Shown piece by piece: positions 1 to 6,883 of a DNA stretch of 6,889 nucleotides (its first letter is position 1; every line of letters begins with the position of its first letter). The DNA comes from an uncultured Lachnospiraceae bacterium (GTDB taxonomy: Bacteria; Bacillota_A; Clostridia; Lachnospirales; Lachnospiraceae), in assembly GCA_902780985.1 (NCBI GenBank), contig CACZHN010000134.1, positions 1 through 6,889 of the forward strand, given 5' to 3'. A program made the translations under genes and the position numbers. A model generated the notes under the pieces. It saw only the letters and a list, made by a program, of their open reading frames with translations. It ran no database searches and had not been told where the DNA came from.

Positions 1-416
1 TGCTCATCTGTCAGATTCTTATAGAAAGCTTCAGCCTGACGGGATATCTTATCTTCTTCGTCAGCCGAAAGCTTGATGCCGTACTCTTCCGCCTTGGTGC
101 AGAGAACCTTTACTCTCACGATGGACTCGATGATATCCTTTCTTGTGAGGGCTTCCATGTTTTCGGTCTCCGTTTCGGAAACGGGAACTTCCATTCCCCA
201 GACATTATCACCGTAGCTCTTCTCATACTGCTCTATGATGGTGTTGGCATATACATAAACCTCACCCAGAGAAATGTCTTCCCCCGCAAAGGTGAATACT
301 ATGTCCGATTTAATGCTGTTTTCCACGCCCTCCTCGGTTCTTGTACAACCGGAGAGAACCGCCAGCATGAGAACAAGTACGCATATTATATTTTTAAAAC
401 TGTGTCTCTTCTGCAT
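1..416 (-). CDS. prsA: PrsA/SurA-like lipoprotein foldase, C-terminus cut by window edge
   Basis: This is the N-terminal 138 codons of an exported lipoprotein; the 3' part lies beyond the left edge. The first 24 residues form a lipoprotein signal: a basic start (MQKRHSFK), a hydrophobic stretch at about residues 9-22 and a lipobox LSGC with Cys24 as the expected lipidation site. A charged helical region follows (about residues 38-138, including GDNVWGMEV near 70-78). It resembles the SurA N-terminal chaperone domain of Clostridia PrsA-type peptidyl-prolyl isomerases. The PPIase domain itself would be outside the window, so catalytic activity cannot be judged. I chose ATG 416 because the AAGGA at 429-425 lies about 8 nt upstream; an in-frame ATG at 422 leaves almost no spacing. 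The gene starts 10 nt after the mfd stop, so it is probably the last visible gene of the glmU operon. Family members fold secreted proteins at the outer membrane face. A SurA-domain lipoprotein without PPIase remains possible. Confidence 0.72.
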   Translation of the reverse strand, partial: MQKRHSFKNIICVLVLMLAVLSGCTRTEEGVENSIKSDIVFTFAGEDISLGEVYVYANTIIEQYEKSYGDNVWGMEVPVSETETENMEALTRKDIIESIVRVKVLCTKAEEYGIKLSADEEDKISRQAEAFYKNLTDE

Positions 417-426
417 TTCCATATCC

Positions 427-3400
427 TTAAGCAGTCGTGTTGTCAAAAAGATTTTCGCGAATATCACGGATTCCGTCTTCTATCGCAGTAAGCATATCGT
501 CCTGGATAAGCTTCGAAGTTCTGATGGCAAATCCCGATTTCTTTGCATTTACCACCCTGATATTATTCTTATATTTTTTCATATACTTCGGAATCCTGTC
601 AACAAGTATATCAGCATCCGGAACAAAAAGATACTGTACAAATCCGTCCTGATATTTTATGTCGGACATACGTGCTTCGTGAGCCGAAGCTTTGAGCACC
701 GCTATCCTTATAAGTCTCAGGAATACCTTCGGAGGTTCGCCGAAACGGTCTTTTGCTTCTTCTATGATAAGATCCGCATCTTCCTGATTTTCAATCCTTG
801 CTATTCTCTTGTATAACTCCAACTTCAGATATTCGTTTCGAACATATTCGTCAGGTATGTACGCATCCACCGAAAGATCCACTGAGGTATCGAAGTCCGT
901 ATACTTTTCTTTTTCGCCCAGTCTGGTCCTGATGGCTTCGTTCAGCATCTTGACGTACAGGTCATAACCGACCTCTTCCAGATGTCCCGACTGTGAGCTT
1001 CCCAGAATATTTCCGGCACCTCTGATCTCAAGATCCTTCATGGAGATCTTGTAGCCCGAGCCAAGTTCCGTGAACTCTCTGATGGCGGAAAGTCTCTTCT
1101 CCGCAACTTCCTTGATCATCTTGTCCCTTCTGTAAAGAAGGAAGGCGTATGCATTTCTGTCCGAACGTCCTACACGGCCTCTCAGCTGATACAGCTGGGA
1201 AAGTCCGAAATTATCCGCATTATGGATAATGATGGTATTTACGTTCGGTATATCCAGTCCCGTCTCGATGATGGTCGTGGATACAAGCACATCTATCTCT
1301 TTATTGATGAAGCGATGCATGACATCCTCAAGCTGACGCTCCGGCATCTTACCGTGGGCAAATTCCACCACCGCTTCCGGAAGCATGCTCCTGAGTTCCA
1401 TCGCCACTCTCTCTATATCGTCAACTCTGTTGTAAACATAGTAAACCTGTCCCTGTCTTGCCAGCTCACGGCTTGCCGCTTCTCTGACGATCTCCCTGTC
1501 ATATTCCATGACATAGGTCTGGATAGGACGTCTGTCTACCGGAGCCTCTTCCAGGATACTCATATCCCTTACTCCGATAAGGCTCATATGAAGAGTTCTC
1601 GGAATAGGCGTTGCCGTAAGAGTCAGCACGTCTACCGTCTTCTTCATCTGCTTGATGGTCTCTTTATGCTTAACACCGAATCTCTGTTCCTCATCGATGA
1701 TGAGAAGTCCCAGATTCTTGAAGTTTACATCCTTTGACAGAAGTCTGTGGGTTCCGATGACTATATCCACCGCTCCCTTTGACGTATCTGCCAGAGTCTT
1801 CTTTATATCTTTAGGCGTGCAGAATCTGGACATCATCCTGATTTCCACAGGATAGTCCTTCATACGCGCTTTAAAGGTCTCGTAATGCTGTTCCGCCAAT
1901 ATTGTAGTCGGAACAAGATAAGCCACCTGTTTGCCGTCCTGAACCGCCTTAAAAGCCGCCCTGATGGCAACCTCGGTCTTACCGAAGCCTACATCACCGC
2001 AGATAAGTCTGTCCATGATGCGGTCGCTTTCCATATCCTTCTTGGTGTCCTCGATGGCCCTTAACTGATCCGGCGTCTCATCGTACGGGAACAGCTCCTC
2101 GAACTCCTTCTGCCATACCGTATCCTCGGAGTAGGAATATCCCTTCTCCTTACGTCTTATAGCATACAAAGTAACCAACTCGTCCGCTATGGAATCCACC
2201 GTCATCCTTACACGGCTTCTGGTCTTGTTCCACTCCGGACTTCCCAGCTTATGCAGCTTCGGAGCCTTGGAATCCTTATTGGAATACTTACCTATAATAG
2301 ACAGCTGCTCAACAGGAATAAAAAGCTTTCCGTTGTTGGCATATTCAATATTGATGTAATCTCTTTTTCTGCCGTCCATTTCCACCTGCTCGATACCTCT
2401 GTAGATACCGATACCGTGGCGCTCGTGTACGACATAATCACCTATGCTTATATCACTCAGGCTGTTCAGTCTTTCGCCGGAAAACTTCTTCGGAAGCTTT
2501 CTGTGCTTCTCGTTCTTCTTGCTGAAGATATCGTTCTCGCTGAGGACTGCCAGCTTGATATCCGTCATCTCAAATCCCACCGGAAGATTTCCGTTGGTGA
2601 CCATTACTTCTCTTTCTTCGAGAACTCTGGTACTGCTGGCGGAGAAAAATGCGGGAATGCTTTCCTCATTCAGTCTGTCCACCAGTCTCTTTCCCCTTGT
2701 GGTTGAAGGAGACACAATGACAACCTTATACTTATCGTTTCTCCACTTCTTTATCTCTTCGATAAGCCTGTCCACCGCTCCGTTAAATGAAACGATGCTC
2801 CTGGATGCTATCTGCAGGGACTCCGCTGCTTCGAAGCCCGGATCCTGATGATAGAACTCCGAGAAAAGGATCGGCTTTCTGAGACTTATCTCGGCAATGG
2901 TACGCTCATTATCATAAAGAATGTCCATCTGTCCCGGAAGGATATAACCGCCATCGTAGCGTCCTTCCATGGATGCCGCAAATTCCTTATAGTACATGGA
3001 TGCTCTCTCCGATACTCTTACCGGATCATCCACATAGACCGGTGTTCCCTTCGGAAGGTAATCCAGGAAGGAAACCGTTGATGTATAGAAATATCCTATC
3101 AGGCTGTCGATTCCCGACTTGGAATCGAATTCCTCGATATCCTCTTTCAGATGCTTTACGGCGGAGTTCAGTCTTGCATACTGCTCCGTCTTAAATGCCT
3201 TCTTCAGTTCGGCCGCACGCTTCTCGTGATCGCTCTCGATCCTTGAGATTCCTCGGCTGATACGAGCCTTTGTAAGTACGTATTCCGTTGCCGGGAAGAT
3301 GCTGAACTCATCTACGGTTTCAATGGATCTCTGGGACTCCACGTCAAAATATCTGATGGAATCAACCTCGTCACCGAAGAGCTCAACACGACAAGGGCAC

Positions 3401-3945
3401 TCTTCTGTAAGAGGGAATATATCGATTATTCCTCCTCGCACAGAAAACTGCCCCGGAGCTTCAACAAGCGTTACATTTTCATAGCCCAGCATGATGAGCA
3501 GGGATTTAACCGCGTCGATATCGACTACCTCTCCCACTCTCAGTGATATGGTCCTGTCCTTGATATACTTGATATCAGGAAGTTTATCCATAAGACCGTC
3601 TACCGTTGTTATGATAACTGTAGGCTCGCCTGAAATTATTCTTTTTATGATCTCAAGTCTCCTGCCGGCTGTTACATTACCGTGCACATCCGCATAGTAA
3701 AACAGCACATCCTTGGCAGGATAGATAAATGTATTCCTGTCGTAGAACTTATAGTCCTGATACAGCTTCTCGGCTCTGGCCTCGTCATAGGTTACCATGA
3801 GAATGAAAGGACTCTTTCCTCTGGTAGCCTCTGCCAGAAGCGGTCTTGCGGAGCTTGTCATGCCCCACAGCTGCAGCGGACGAGGGGAACTCTTTATCTT
3901 GGATACGATCCCCGCTTCCTCGACAGGCGAGATAAGCGCTTTCAT
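427..3945 (-). CDS. mfd: Transcription-repair coupling factor Mfd
   Basis: This complete 1172-residue protein matches the usual Mfd length (about 1150-1180). Mfd is a cytoplasmic ATP-driven DNA translocase that dislodges RNA polymerase stalled at lesions and recruits UvrA. The N-terminal UvrB-like region covers about residues 20-350 and includes GGIIDIFP near 171-178. The RNA-polymerase-interacting domain is at about 500-555 (YVVHERHGIGIYRG, then YANNGKLFIPVEQL). The RecG-like superfamily 2 motor follows: Walker A GDVGFGKTE at 650-658, DEEQ at 751-754, TATPIPR at 778-784 and motif VI QLRGRVGRSDR at 920-930. The translocation (TRG) segment, with GSGYKISMKDLEIRGAGN, lies around 962-980. A C-terminal D7-like domain ends the protein. 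All motor motifs are intact. The gene begins 14 nt after the pth stop with GGGAGAGA at 3959-3952 as ribosome site, and ends in TAA 10 nt before the prsA-like gene. It is co-transcribed with both, by inference. Confidence 0.98.
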   Translation of the reverse strand: MKALISPVEEAGIVSKIKSSPRPLQLWGMTSSARPLLAEATRGKSPFILMVTYDEARAEKLYQDYKFYDRNTFIYPAKDVLFYYADVHGNVTAGRRLEIIKRIISGEPTVIITTVDGLMDKLPDIKYIKDRTISLRVGEVVDIDAVKSLLIMLGYENVTLVEAPGQFSVRGGIIDIFPLTEECPCRVELFGDEVDSIRYFDVESQRSIETVDEFSIFPATEYVLTKARISRGISRIESDHEKRAAELKKAFKTEQYARLNSAVKHLKEDIEEFDSKSGIDSLIGYFYTSTVSFLDYLPKGTPVYVDDPVRVSERASMYYKEFAASMEGRYDGGYILPGQMDILYDNERTIAEISLRKPILFSEFYHQDPGFEAAESLQIASRSIVSFNGAVDRLIEEIKKWRNDKYKVVIVSPSTTRGKRLVDRLNEESIPAFFSASSTRVLEEREVMVTNGNLPVGFEMTDIKLAVLSENDIFSKKNEKHRKLPKKFSGERLNSLSDISIGDYVVHERHGIGIYRGIEQVEMDGRKRDYINIEYANNGKLFIPVEQLSIIGKYSNKDSKAPKLHKLGSPEWNKTRSRVRMTVDSIADELVTLYAIRRKEKGYSYSEDTVWQKEFEELFPYDETPDQLRAIEDTKKDMESDRIMDRLICGDVGFGKTEVAIRAAFKAVQDGKQVAYLVPTTILAEQHYETFKARMKDYPVEIRMMSRFCTPKDIKKTLADTSKGAVDIVIGTHRLLSKDVNFKNLGLLIIDEEQRFGVKHKETIKQMKKTVDVLTLTATPIPRTLHMSLIGVRDMSILEEAPVDRRPIQTYVMEYDREIVREAASRELARQGQVYYVYNRVDDIERVAMELRSMLPEAVVEFAHGKMPERQLEDVMHRFINKEIDVLVSTTIIETGLDIPNVNTIIIHNADNFGLSQLYQLRGRVGRSDRNAYAFLLYRRDKMIKEVAEKRLSAIREFTELGSGYKISMKDLEIRGAGNILGSSQSGHLEEVGYDLYVKMLNEAIRTRLGEKEKYTDFDTSVDLSVDAYIPDEYVRNEYLKLELYKRIARIENQEDADLIIEEAKDRFGEPPKVFLRLIRIAVLKASAHEARMSDIKYQDGFVQYLFVPDADILVDRIPKYMKKYKNNIRVVNAKKSGFAIRTSKLIQDDMLTAIEDGIRDIRENLFDNTTA

Positions 3946-3959
3946 AGTACTTCTCTCCC

Positions 3960-4520
3960 TTAATGGCTGAACTTATTCATAGCCGAAGCTACTCCGTTCT
4001 TAATTATCTCTACAGTTGCGTCAGCCGCCGTCTTTACAGCATCTCTTACGGCAGGCAGTTCGCTGTCCGGGAATCTTCCCAGCACATGATCGGCCAGATC
4101 CCAGCCTTCCGGCTTCTTGCCGACTCCGATCTTTATCCTGTCGAACTCCTCGGTGCTGATCATCTGTATGATATTCTTCATACCGTTATGACCGCCGGCA
4201 CTGCCCTTTTCACGGATTCTTACAGTTCCCACATCCAAATCCACATCGTCATAGATGACGATCAGATTCTTAGGCTCGCATTTGTAATAATGCAGCAGCT
4301 GCTGAACCGACTCTCCGCTCAGATTCATAAATGTCTGAGGCATGGCAAGAAGCACCTTCTCGCCGTCCAGGATAAGGCGGCCCGTAAGCGCCTTACACTC
4401 CGCTCTGTCCAGTCTGATGTTATATCTGTCCGCCAGTTCAAGTACTGTGGAAAAGCCCATATTGTGACGCGTTCCCGCGTATTTAACACCCGGATTACCG
4501 AGTCCGACAACTATCTTCAT
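3960..4520 (-). CDS. pth: Peptidyl-tRNA hydrolase (Pth)
   Basis: This 186-residue protein has the normal length for bacterial Pth. The enzyme cleaves the ester bond of peptidyl-tRNAs that drop off the ribosome, recycling tRNA in the cytoplasm. Family residues are all visible: VGLGNPG with Asn9, the catalytic His19 in GTRHNMGF, TFMNLSG with Asn66, YDDVDL with Asp91 (matching the Asp that assists the histidine in E. coli Pth), and SAGGHNG at 107-113. The C-terminal lid helix region is present, with no truncation. I chose ATG 4520 because the family starts MKIVVGLGNPG. A longer frame from a TTG at 4565 would add 15 residues encoded within the end of glmU that match nothing in the family. The glmU stop is only 7 nt upstream. 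The ribosome site AGGAGAG (4541-4535) lies inside the last glmU codons, with rather long spacing, which suggests translational coupling. Confidence 0.97.
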   Translation of the reverse strand: MKIVVGLGNPGVKYAGTRHNMGFSTVLELADRYNIRLDRAECKALTGRLILDGEKVLLAMPQTFMNLSGESVQQLLHYYKCEPKNLIVIYDDVDLDVGTVRIREKGSAGGHNGMKNIIQMISTEEFDRIKIGVGKKPEGWDLADHVLGRFPDSELPAVRDAVKTAADATVEIIKNGVASAMNKFSH

Positions 4521-4527
4521 ATTTCTG

Positions 4528-5286
4528 TTACTGTCTCTCCTGCATGATCTTTTCAGCTGTCTCAAGCTGAAGATGGGTATTTACACCCAGAATTTCATCG
4601 TTATTATCTACCGGAACCGCTCCGACCTTCATACCTGCGCCCTTAATGATGGCAATGGTATCTGTCAGATAATACTCACCCTGAGCGTTATCGTTGGTGA
4701 GCTTACCGAGGGATGCCGTAAGCGCCTCGGAATTGAAAATGTACATTCCGGAATTGATCTCCTTAACTGCGGCTTCCTCTTCGTTGCAGTCCTTCTGCTC
4801 TACTATCTTCTGGAATGCTCCGGCCTGATCTCTGATGATCCTGCCGTAACCTGTTGCATCCGGAAGTATTGCGGAAAGCACGGTCACTCCGTTTCCGCTC
4901 TTTACATGAGTATCCACCAGCTTCTTAAGAGTCTCTCCTGTGATAAGCGGTGTATCTCCGCAAATGATCATTACATTTCCGTCTACACCTATGAAATCGG
5001 CCGCACACTTAACAGCATGGCCTGTTCCCAGCTGTTCCTTCTGCTCGGCAAATGATATAGGCTCCTTGATCTCGCCTATTCTTATATAACTCTCAACCTC
5101 GCTCTTAACAAGGCTTCCCTTATATCCTATTATAACGCAGCTTTCTTCTGCTCCCGCAGCTGCTGCAGCCTGAAGCGGATATACCACCATTGGCTTGTCA
5201 CAGACCTTGTGAAGAACCTTCGGAAGGTCCGAAGCCATTCTTGTACCCTTGCCTGCGGCAAGAATAAGACATTTAAGTTTACTCAT
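4528..5286 (-). CDS. glmU: GlmU-type UDP-GlcNAc pyrophosphorylase, uridylyltransferase domain only
   Basis: This 252-residue protein matches only the N-terminal half of GlmU, which makes UDP-N-acetylglucosamine from GlcNAc-1-phosphate and UTP for peptidoglycan and wall polymers. Motifs run in the family order: nucleotide loop LAAGKGTRM (9-17), SDLPKVLH with Lys23, EQLGTGHA (84-91), metal-binding Asp111 in CGDTPL, TGYGRI (145-150), VEQKD (162-166), EINSG (176-180), LTNDNAQGEYYLTD (196-209) and Asn236 in GVN. Asp111 and Asn236 match the two Mg-binding residues of E. coli GlmU. The protein stops about 16 residues after GVN, where bifunctional GlmU (about 455 residues) continues into a left-handed beta-helix acetyltransferase. 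That half is absent, and pth follows at once, leaving no room for a remnant. ATG 5286 is supported by AAGGAG at 5299-5294. It is the first gene after the promoter, so it leads the operon. The substrate is inferred from motifs; another sugar-1-phosphate is less likely. Confidence 0.93.
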   Translation of the reverse strand: MSKLKCLILAAGKGTRMASDLPKVLHKVCDKPMVVYPLQAAAAAGAEESCVIIGYKGSLVKSEVESYIRIGEIKEPISFAEQKEQLGTGHAVKCAADFIGVDGNVMIICGDTPLITGETLKKLVDTHVKSGNGVTVLSAILPDATGYGRIIRDQAGAFQKIVEQKDCNEEEAAVKEINSGMYIFNSEALTASLGKLTNDNAQGEYYLTDTIAIIKGAGMKVGAVPVDNNDEILGVNTHLQLETAEKIMQERQ

Positions 5287-5293
5287 GTCGATT

Positions 5294-5299
5294 CTCCTT
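5294..5299 (-). promoter_or_regulatory. Shine-Dalgarno site of glmU
   Basis: The minus strand reads AAGGAG 7 nt before ATG 5286, which fixes the glmU start and agrees with the family N-terminus (a few residues, then CLILAAGKGTRM). Confidence 0.8.
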
Positions 5300-5304
5300 C
5301 ATAT

Positions 5305-5318
5305 GCCGAATTTTCGGC
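5305..5318 (-). promoter_or_regulatory. Small leader hairpin before glmU
   Basis: On the minus strand GCCGA and TCGGC form a 5-bp stem around an AAAT loop within the predicted glmU 5' leader. It ends 5 nt before the AAGGAG ribosome site. Two copies of ATATGAA (5327-5321 and 5304-5298) flank it. No U-tract follows, so it is not a terminator. A role in translation or mRNA stability is possible but unproven. Confidence 0.4.
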
Positions 5319-5334
5319 GTTTCATATCTCCGAT

Positions 5335-5363
5335 ATTATATATATAAAATCCGCATTTTTCAA
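5335..5363 (-). promoter_or_regulatory. SigA-type promoter of the glmU operon
   Basis: The minus strand has a -35 box TTGAAA (5363-5358, five of six consensus bases) and a perfect -10 box TATAAT (5340-5335) separated by exactly 17 nt. The start point is predicted near 5328, giving a leader of about 40 nt before the glmU ATG. It lies just downstream of the spoVG terminator, as expected for a new transcription unit. Confidence 0.85.
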
Positions 5364-5390
5364 GCATTTGAACAAGTTAGCACGGAATAG

Positions 5391-5432
5391 GAAATTAAAA
5401 TAGGGACTTCGAATCGCGAATCCGAAGTCCCC
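5391..5432 (-). terminator. Intrinsic terminator after spoVG
   Basis: On the minus strand GGGACTTCG (5431-5423) pairs perfectly with CGAAGTCCC (5411-5403) around an 11-nt loop, and the tail TATTTTAATTT follows at once. The stem is 9 bp and GC-rich at its base, with a possible G-U extension. The plus-strand orientation has no U-tract after the stem, so it works for minus-strand transcripts. It separates glgD-spoVG from the glmU operon. Confidence 0.88.
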
Positions 5433-5467
5433 GTAACCCCACAAACTGAAGTGATATATAGTCTATA

Positions 5468-5740
5468 TTAACTTTCTTCTTCGGTTATCGGTGTCTCAGC
5501 ATACTTTTCAAGTATGTAGTCCTGAATCCTAGCCCTTGTTTCAGAGTTGATAGGATGAGCTATGTCCCTATACTCGCCATCAACTGACTTACGGCTTGGC
5601 ATTGCGATGAAAAGTCCCTTCTCACCTTCAATGACCTTAATATCATGGATGACAAACTCATTGTCTATCGTGATAGAAACAATGGCCTTCATCTTACCTT
5701 CTTTTGTTACTCTTCTTACTCTTACATCCGTTATCTGCAT
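5468..5740 (-). CDS. spoVG: SpoVG-family regulatory nucleic-acid-binding protein
   Basis: This 90-residue protein is close to the usual SpoVG length (about 85-100). The conserved N-terminal strand region [11 protein letters not shown], the segment around [10 protein letters not shown] and the block [10 protein letters not shown] near residues 42-51 followed by YRDIAHPI identify the family. SpoVG is a small cytoplasmic DNA- and RNA-binding protein. It affects septation and sporulation in Bacillus, virulence and capsule genes in Staphylococcus, and other processes elsewhere; it is also widespread in bacteria that do not sporulate. The acidic tail (TEEES) is typical. The gene starts 18 nt after glgD, with an unusually strong ribosome site flush against the glgD stop, so the two are probably co-transcribed. 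A terminator follows about 36 nt after the stop. Because the family is not restricted to spore formers, the gene alone does not show that the host sporulates. Confidence 0.97.
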   Translation of the reverse strand: MQITDVRVRRVTKEGKMKAIVSITIDNEFVIHDIKVIEGEKGLFIAMPSRKSVDGEYRDIAHPINSETRARIQDYILEKYAETPITEEES

Positions 5741-5748
5741 ATTAAAAA

Positions 5749-5758
5749 CCCCTCCCCT
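5749..5758 (-). promoter_or_regulatory. Strong Shine-Dalgarno site of spoVG
   Basis: The minus strand reads AGGGGAGGGG directly after the TAA stop of glgD, 8 nt before the spoVG ATG. This G-rich site is stronger than those of the other genes here. It fits high spoVG expression and translation immediately after the ribosome leaves glgD. Confidence 0.8.
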
Positions 5759-6883
5759 TTAGAGTGTATATCTGAAACTTTTCTCTATAACGATTTTCGG
5801 CTTACCCGGCTCACCGGTATGGACTGTATTGGCCTTAATTGTGTCTCGGCTCTCTACTATACAGTTCTCAATGTAGCAGTTATCACCGATATGTACATCA
5901 TTAAGTATTATTGAATTCTTGATCACGCAGTTGTTTCCAACATATACCTTCTTAAAGAGAACCGAGTTTTCTACCGATCCGTTGATAATACAACCGCTTG
6001 CTATCAAGCTGTTTGAAAGTGTTGCATCACCGTTATACTTAGCAGGAGGAAGATCCTCTACCTTTGTATAAACGCCCGGATTCTCACGGAAGAAGAAGTC
6101 TCTAACATCTCCCTTCAGGAAGTCCATATTGGTTCTAAAGTATGAATCTATAGAACCGATATTTCTCCAATATGTCTCCAGCCTGAATGCATTTATCTTC
6201 TTTACATTCTTATATCTTATAAGAATATCCTTAACGAAGTCTGTTCTTCCCTCGGCCGCGCACGCCTCGAGAAGCTCAATGAGCTGACGGCGTCTTACTA
6301 CGTAAACTCCGATGGATGCTGTGTTTGTTTCTGCTACGAGCGGTTTCTCTTCAAAATCGAGAACTCTGCCGTTTTCTCCGACCTTTACAACTCCGAATCG
6401 GCTGATATCATCCTCGTCAGCCTTGATATCCTTCGTAACGATCGTGATGTCCGCATTCTTGGCTATATGGTCCTCAAGCACCTTATTGTAGTCCATCTTA
6501 TAGACACCGTCTCCCGATGCTATAACTACGTAAGGCTCATGTGCATCCTTGAGGAAGTTAATATTCTGATAGAGCGAATCAGCTGTACCCTTGTACCAAT
6601 AACTGTTTGTACTTGTTATGGTCGGCGTAAAGATGTACAGACCGCCCTGCTTTCTTCCAAAGTCCCACCACTTGGAGGAATTAAGATGCTCGTTAAGTGA
6701 CCTTGAATTGTACTGTGTAAATACAGCAACTTTCTGTATATGGGAATTCGACATGTTCGACAGCGAAAAGTCAATTGCTCTGTAGCAGCCTGCCACCGGC
6801 ATAGCAGCTACCGCACGCTTAGCTGAGAGGTCTCCCATTCTGCTGCTGTTTCCGCCTGCTAATATAATACCTATCGCTCTCAT
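5759..6883 (-). CDS. glgD: Glucose-1-phosphate adenylyltransferase, GlgD subunit
   Basis: This 374-residue protein is the GlgD paralogue of ADP-glucose pyrophosphorylase, which acts in glycogen synthesis with GlgC. The N-terminal nucleotidyltransferase domain carries ILAGGNSSRMG (7-17), YRAIDFSLSN (34-43), KWWDFGRKQGG (71-81), GTAD (99-102), SGDGVYKMDY (123-132) and FEEKP (177-181). The C-terminal part (about 285-355) has the hexapeptide-type pattern of a left-handed beta-helix (IINGSVENSVL, VYVGNNCVIKNSII, VHIGDNCYIENCIV). GlgC features are altered as in other GlgD proteins: the loop lacks its second glycine, and YWRN at 238-241 has Asn where GlgC has the metal-binding Asp of YWRD. It is therefore probably a weakly active or regulatory subunit (inference). 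I chose ATG 6883; a GTG at 6886 is adjacent, and a TGA at 6889-6887 closes the frame upstream. That TGA could be the end of glgC, but the edge prevents a check. Confidence 0.95.
   Translation of the reverse strand: MRAIGIILAGGNSSRMGDLSAKRAVAAMPVAGCYRAIDFSLSNMSNSHIQKVAVFTQYNSRSLNEHLNSSKWWDFGRKQGGLYIFTPTITSTNSYWYKGTADSLYQNINFLKDAHEPYVVIASGDGVYKMDYNKVLEDHIAKNADITIVTKDIKADEDDISRFGVVKVGENGRVLDFEEKPLVAETNTASIGVYVVRRRQLIELLEACAAEGRTDFVKDILIRYKNVKKINAFRLETYWRNIGSIDSYFRTNMDFLKGDVRDFFFRENPGVYTKVEDLPPAKYNGDATLSNSLIASGCIINGSVENSVLFKKVYVGNNCVIKNSIILNDVHIGDNCYIENCIVESRDTIKANTVHTGEPGKPKIVIEKSFRYTL

Noticed and set aside
274..816. Plus-strand open frame of 180 codons across the prsA-mfd junction
   Set aside because: It is antisense to two well-supported genes, has no recognisable domain and no convincing ribosome site; it is a shadow frame.
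1222..1737. Plus-strand open frame of 171 codons within mfd
   Set aside because: It lies wholly antisense to the Mfd motor domain, whose motifs are intact; no family resemblance is seen.
4521..4530. Frameshift or sequencing error as the cause of the short GlmU
   Set aside because: Only 7 nt separate the stop from an intact pth start, so no hidden acetyltransferase sequence exists in another frame.
3963..4547. Plus-strand open frame of 194 codons covering pth
   Set aside because: It mirrors pth almost exactly, and its composition (rich in Ser, His, Arg, Ile) is typical of an antisense reading of a real gene.
4521..4565. Upstream TTG start that would extend Pth by 15 residues
   Set aside because: The extension lies inside glmU, is unlike any Pth N-terminus, and the family begins at MKIVVGLGNPG.
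5279..5302. Seven-codon leader frame (MKENRHE) overlapping the glmU start
   Set aside because: It has no ribosome site of its own, and its codons contain the glmU Shine-Dalgarno; a chance frame is most likely.
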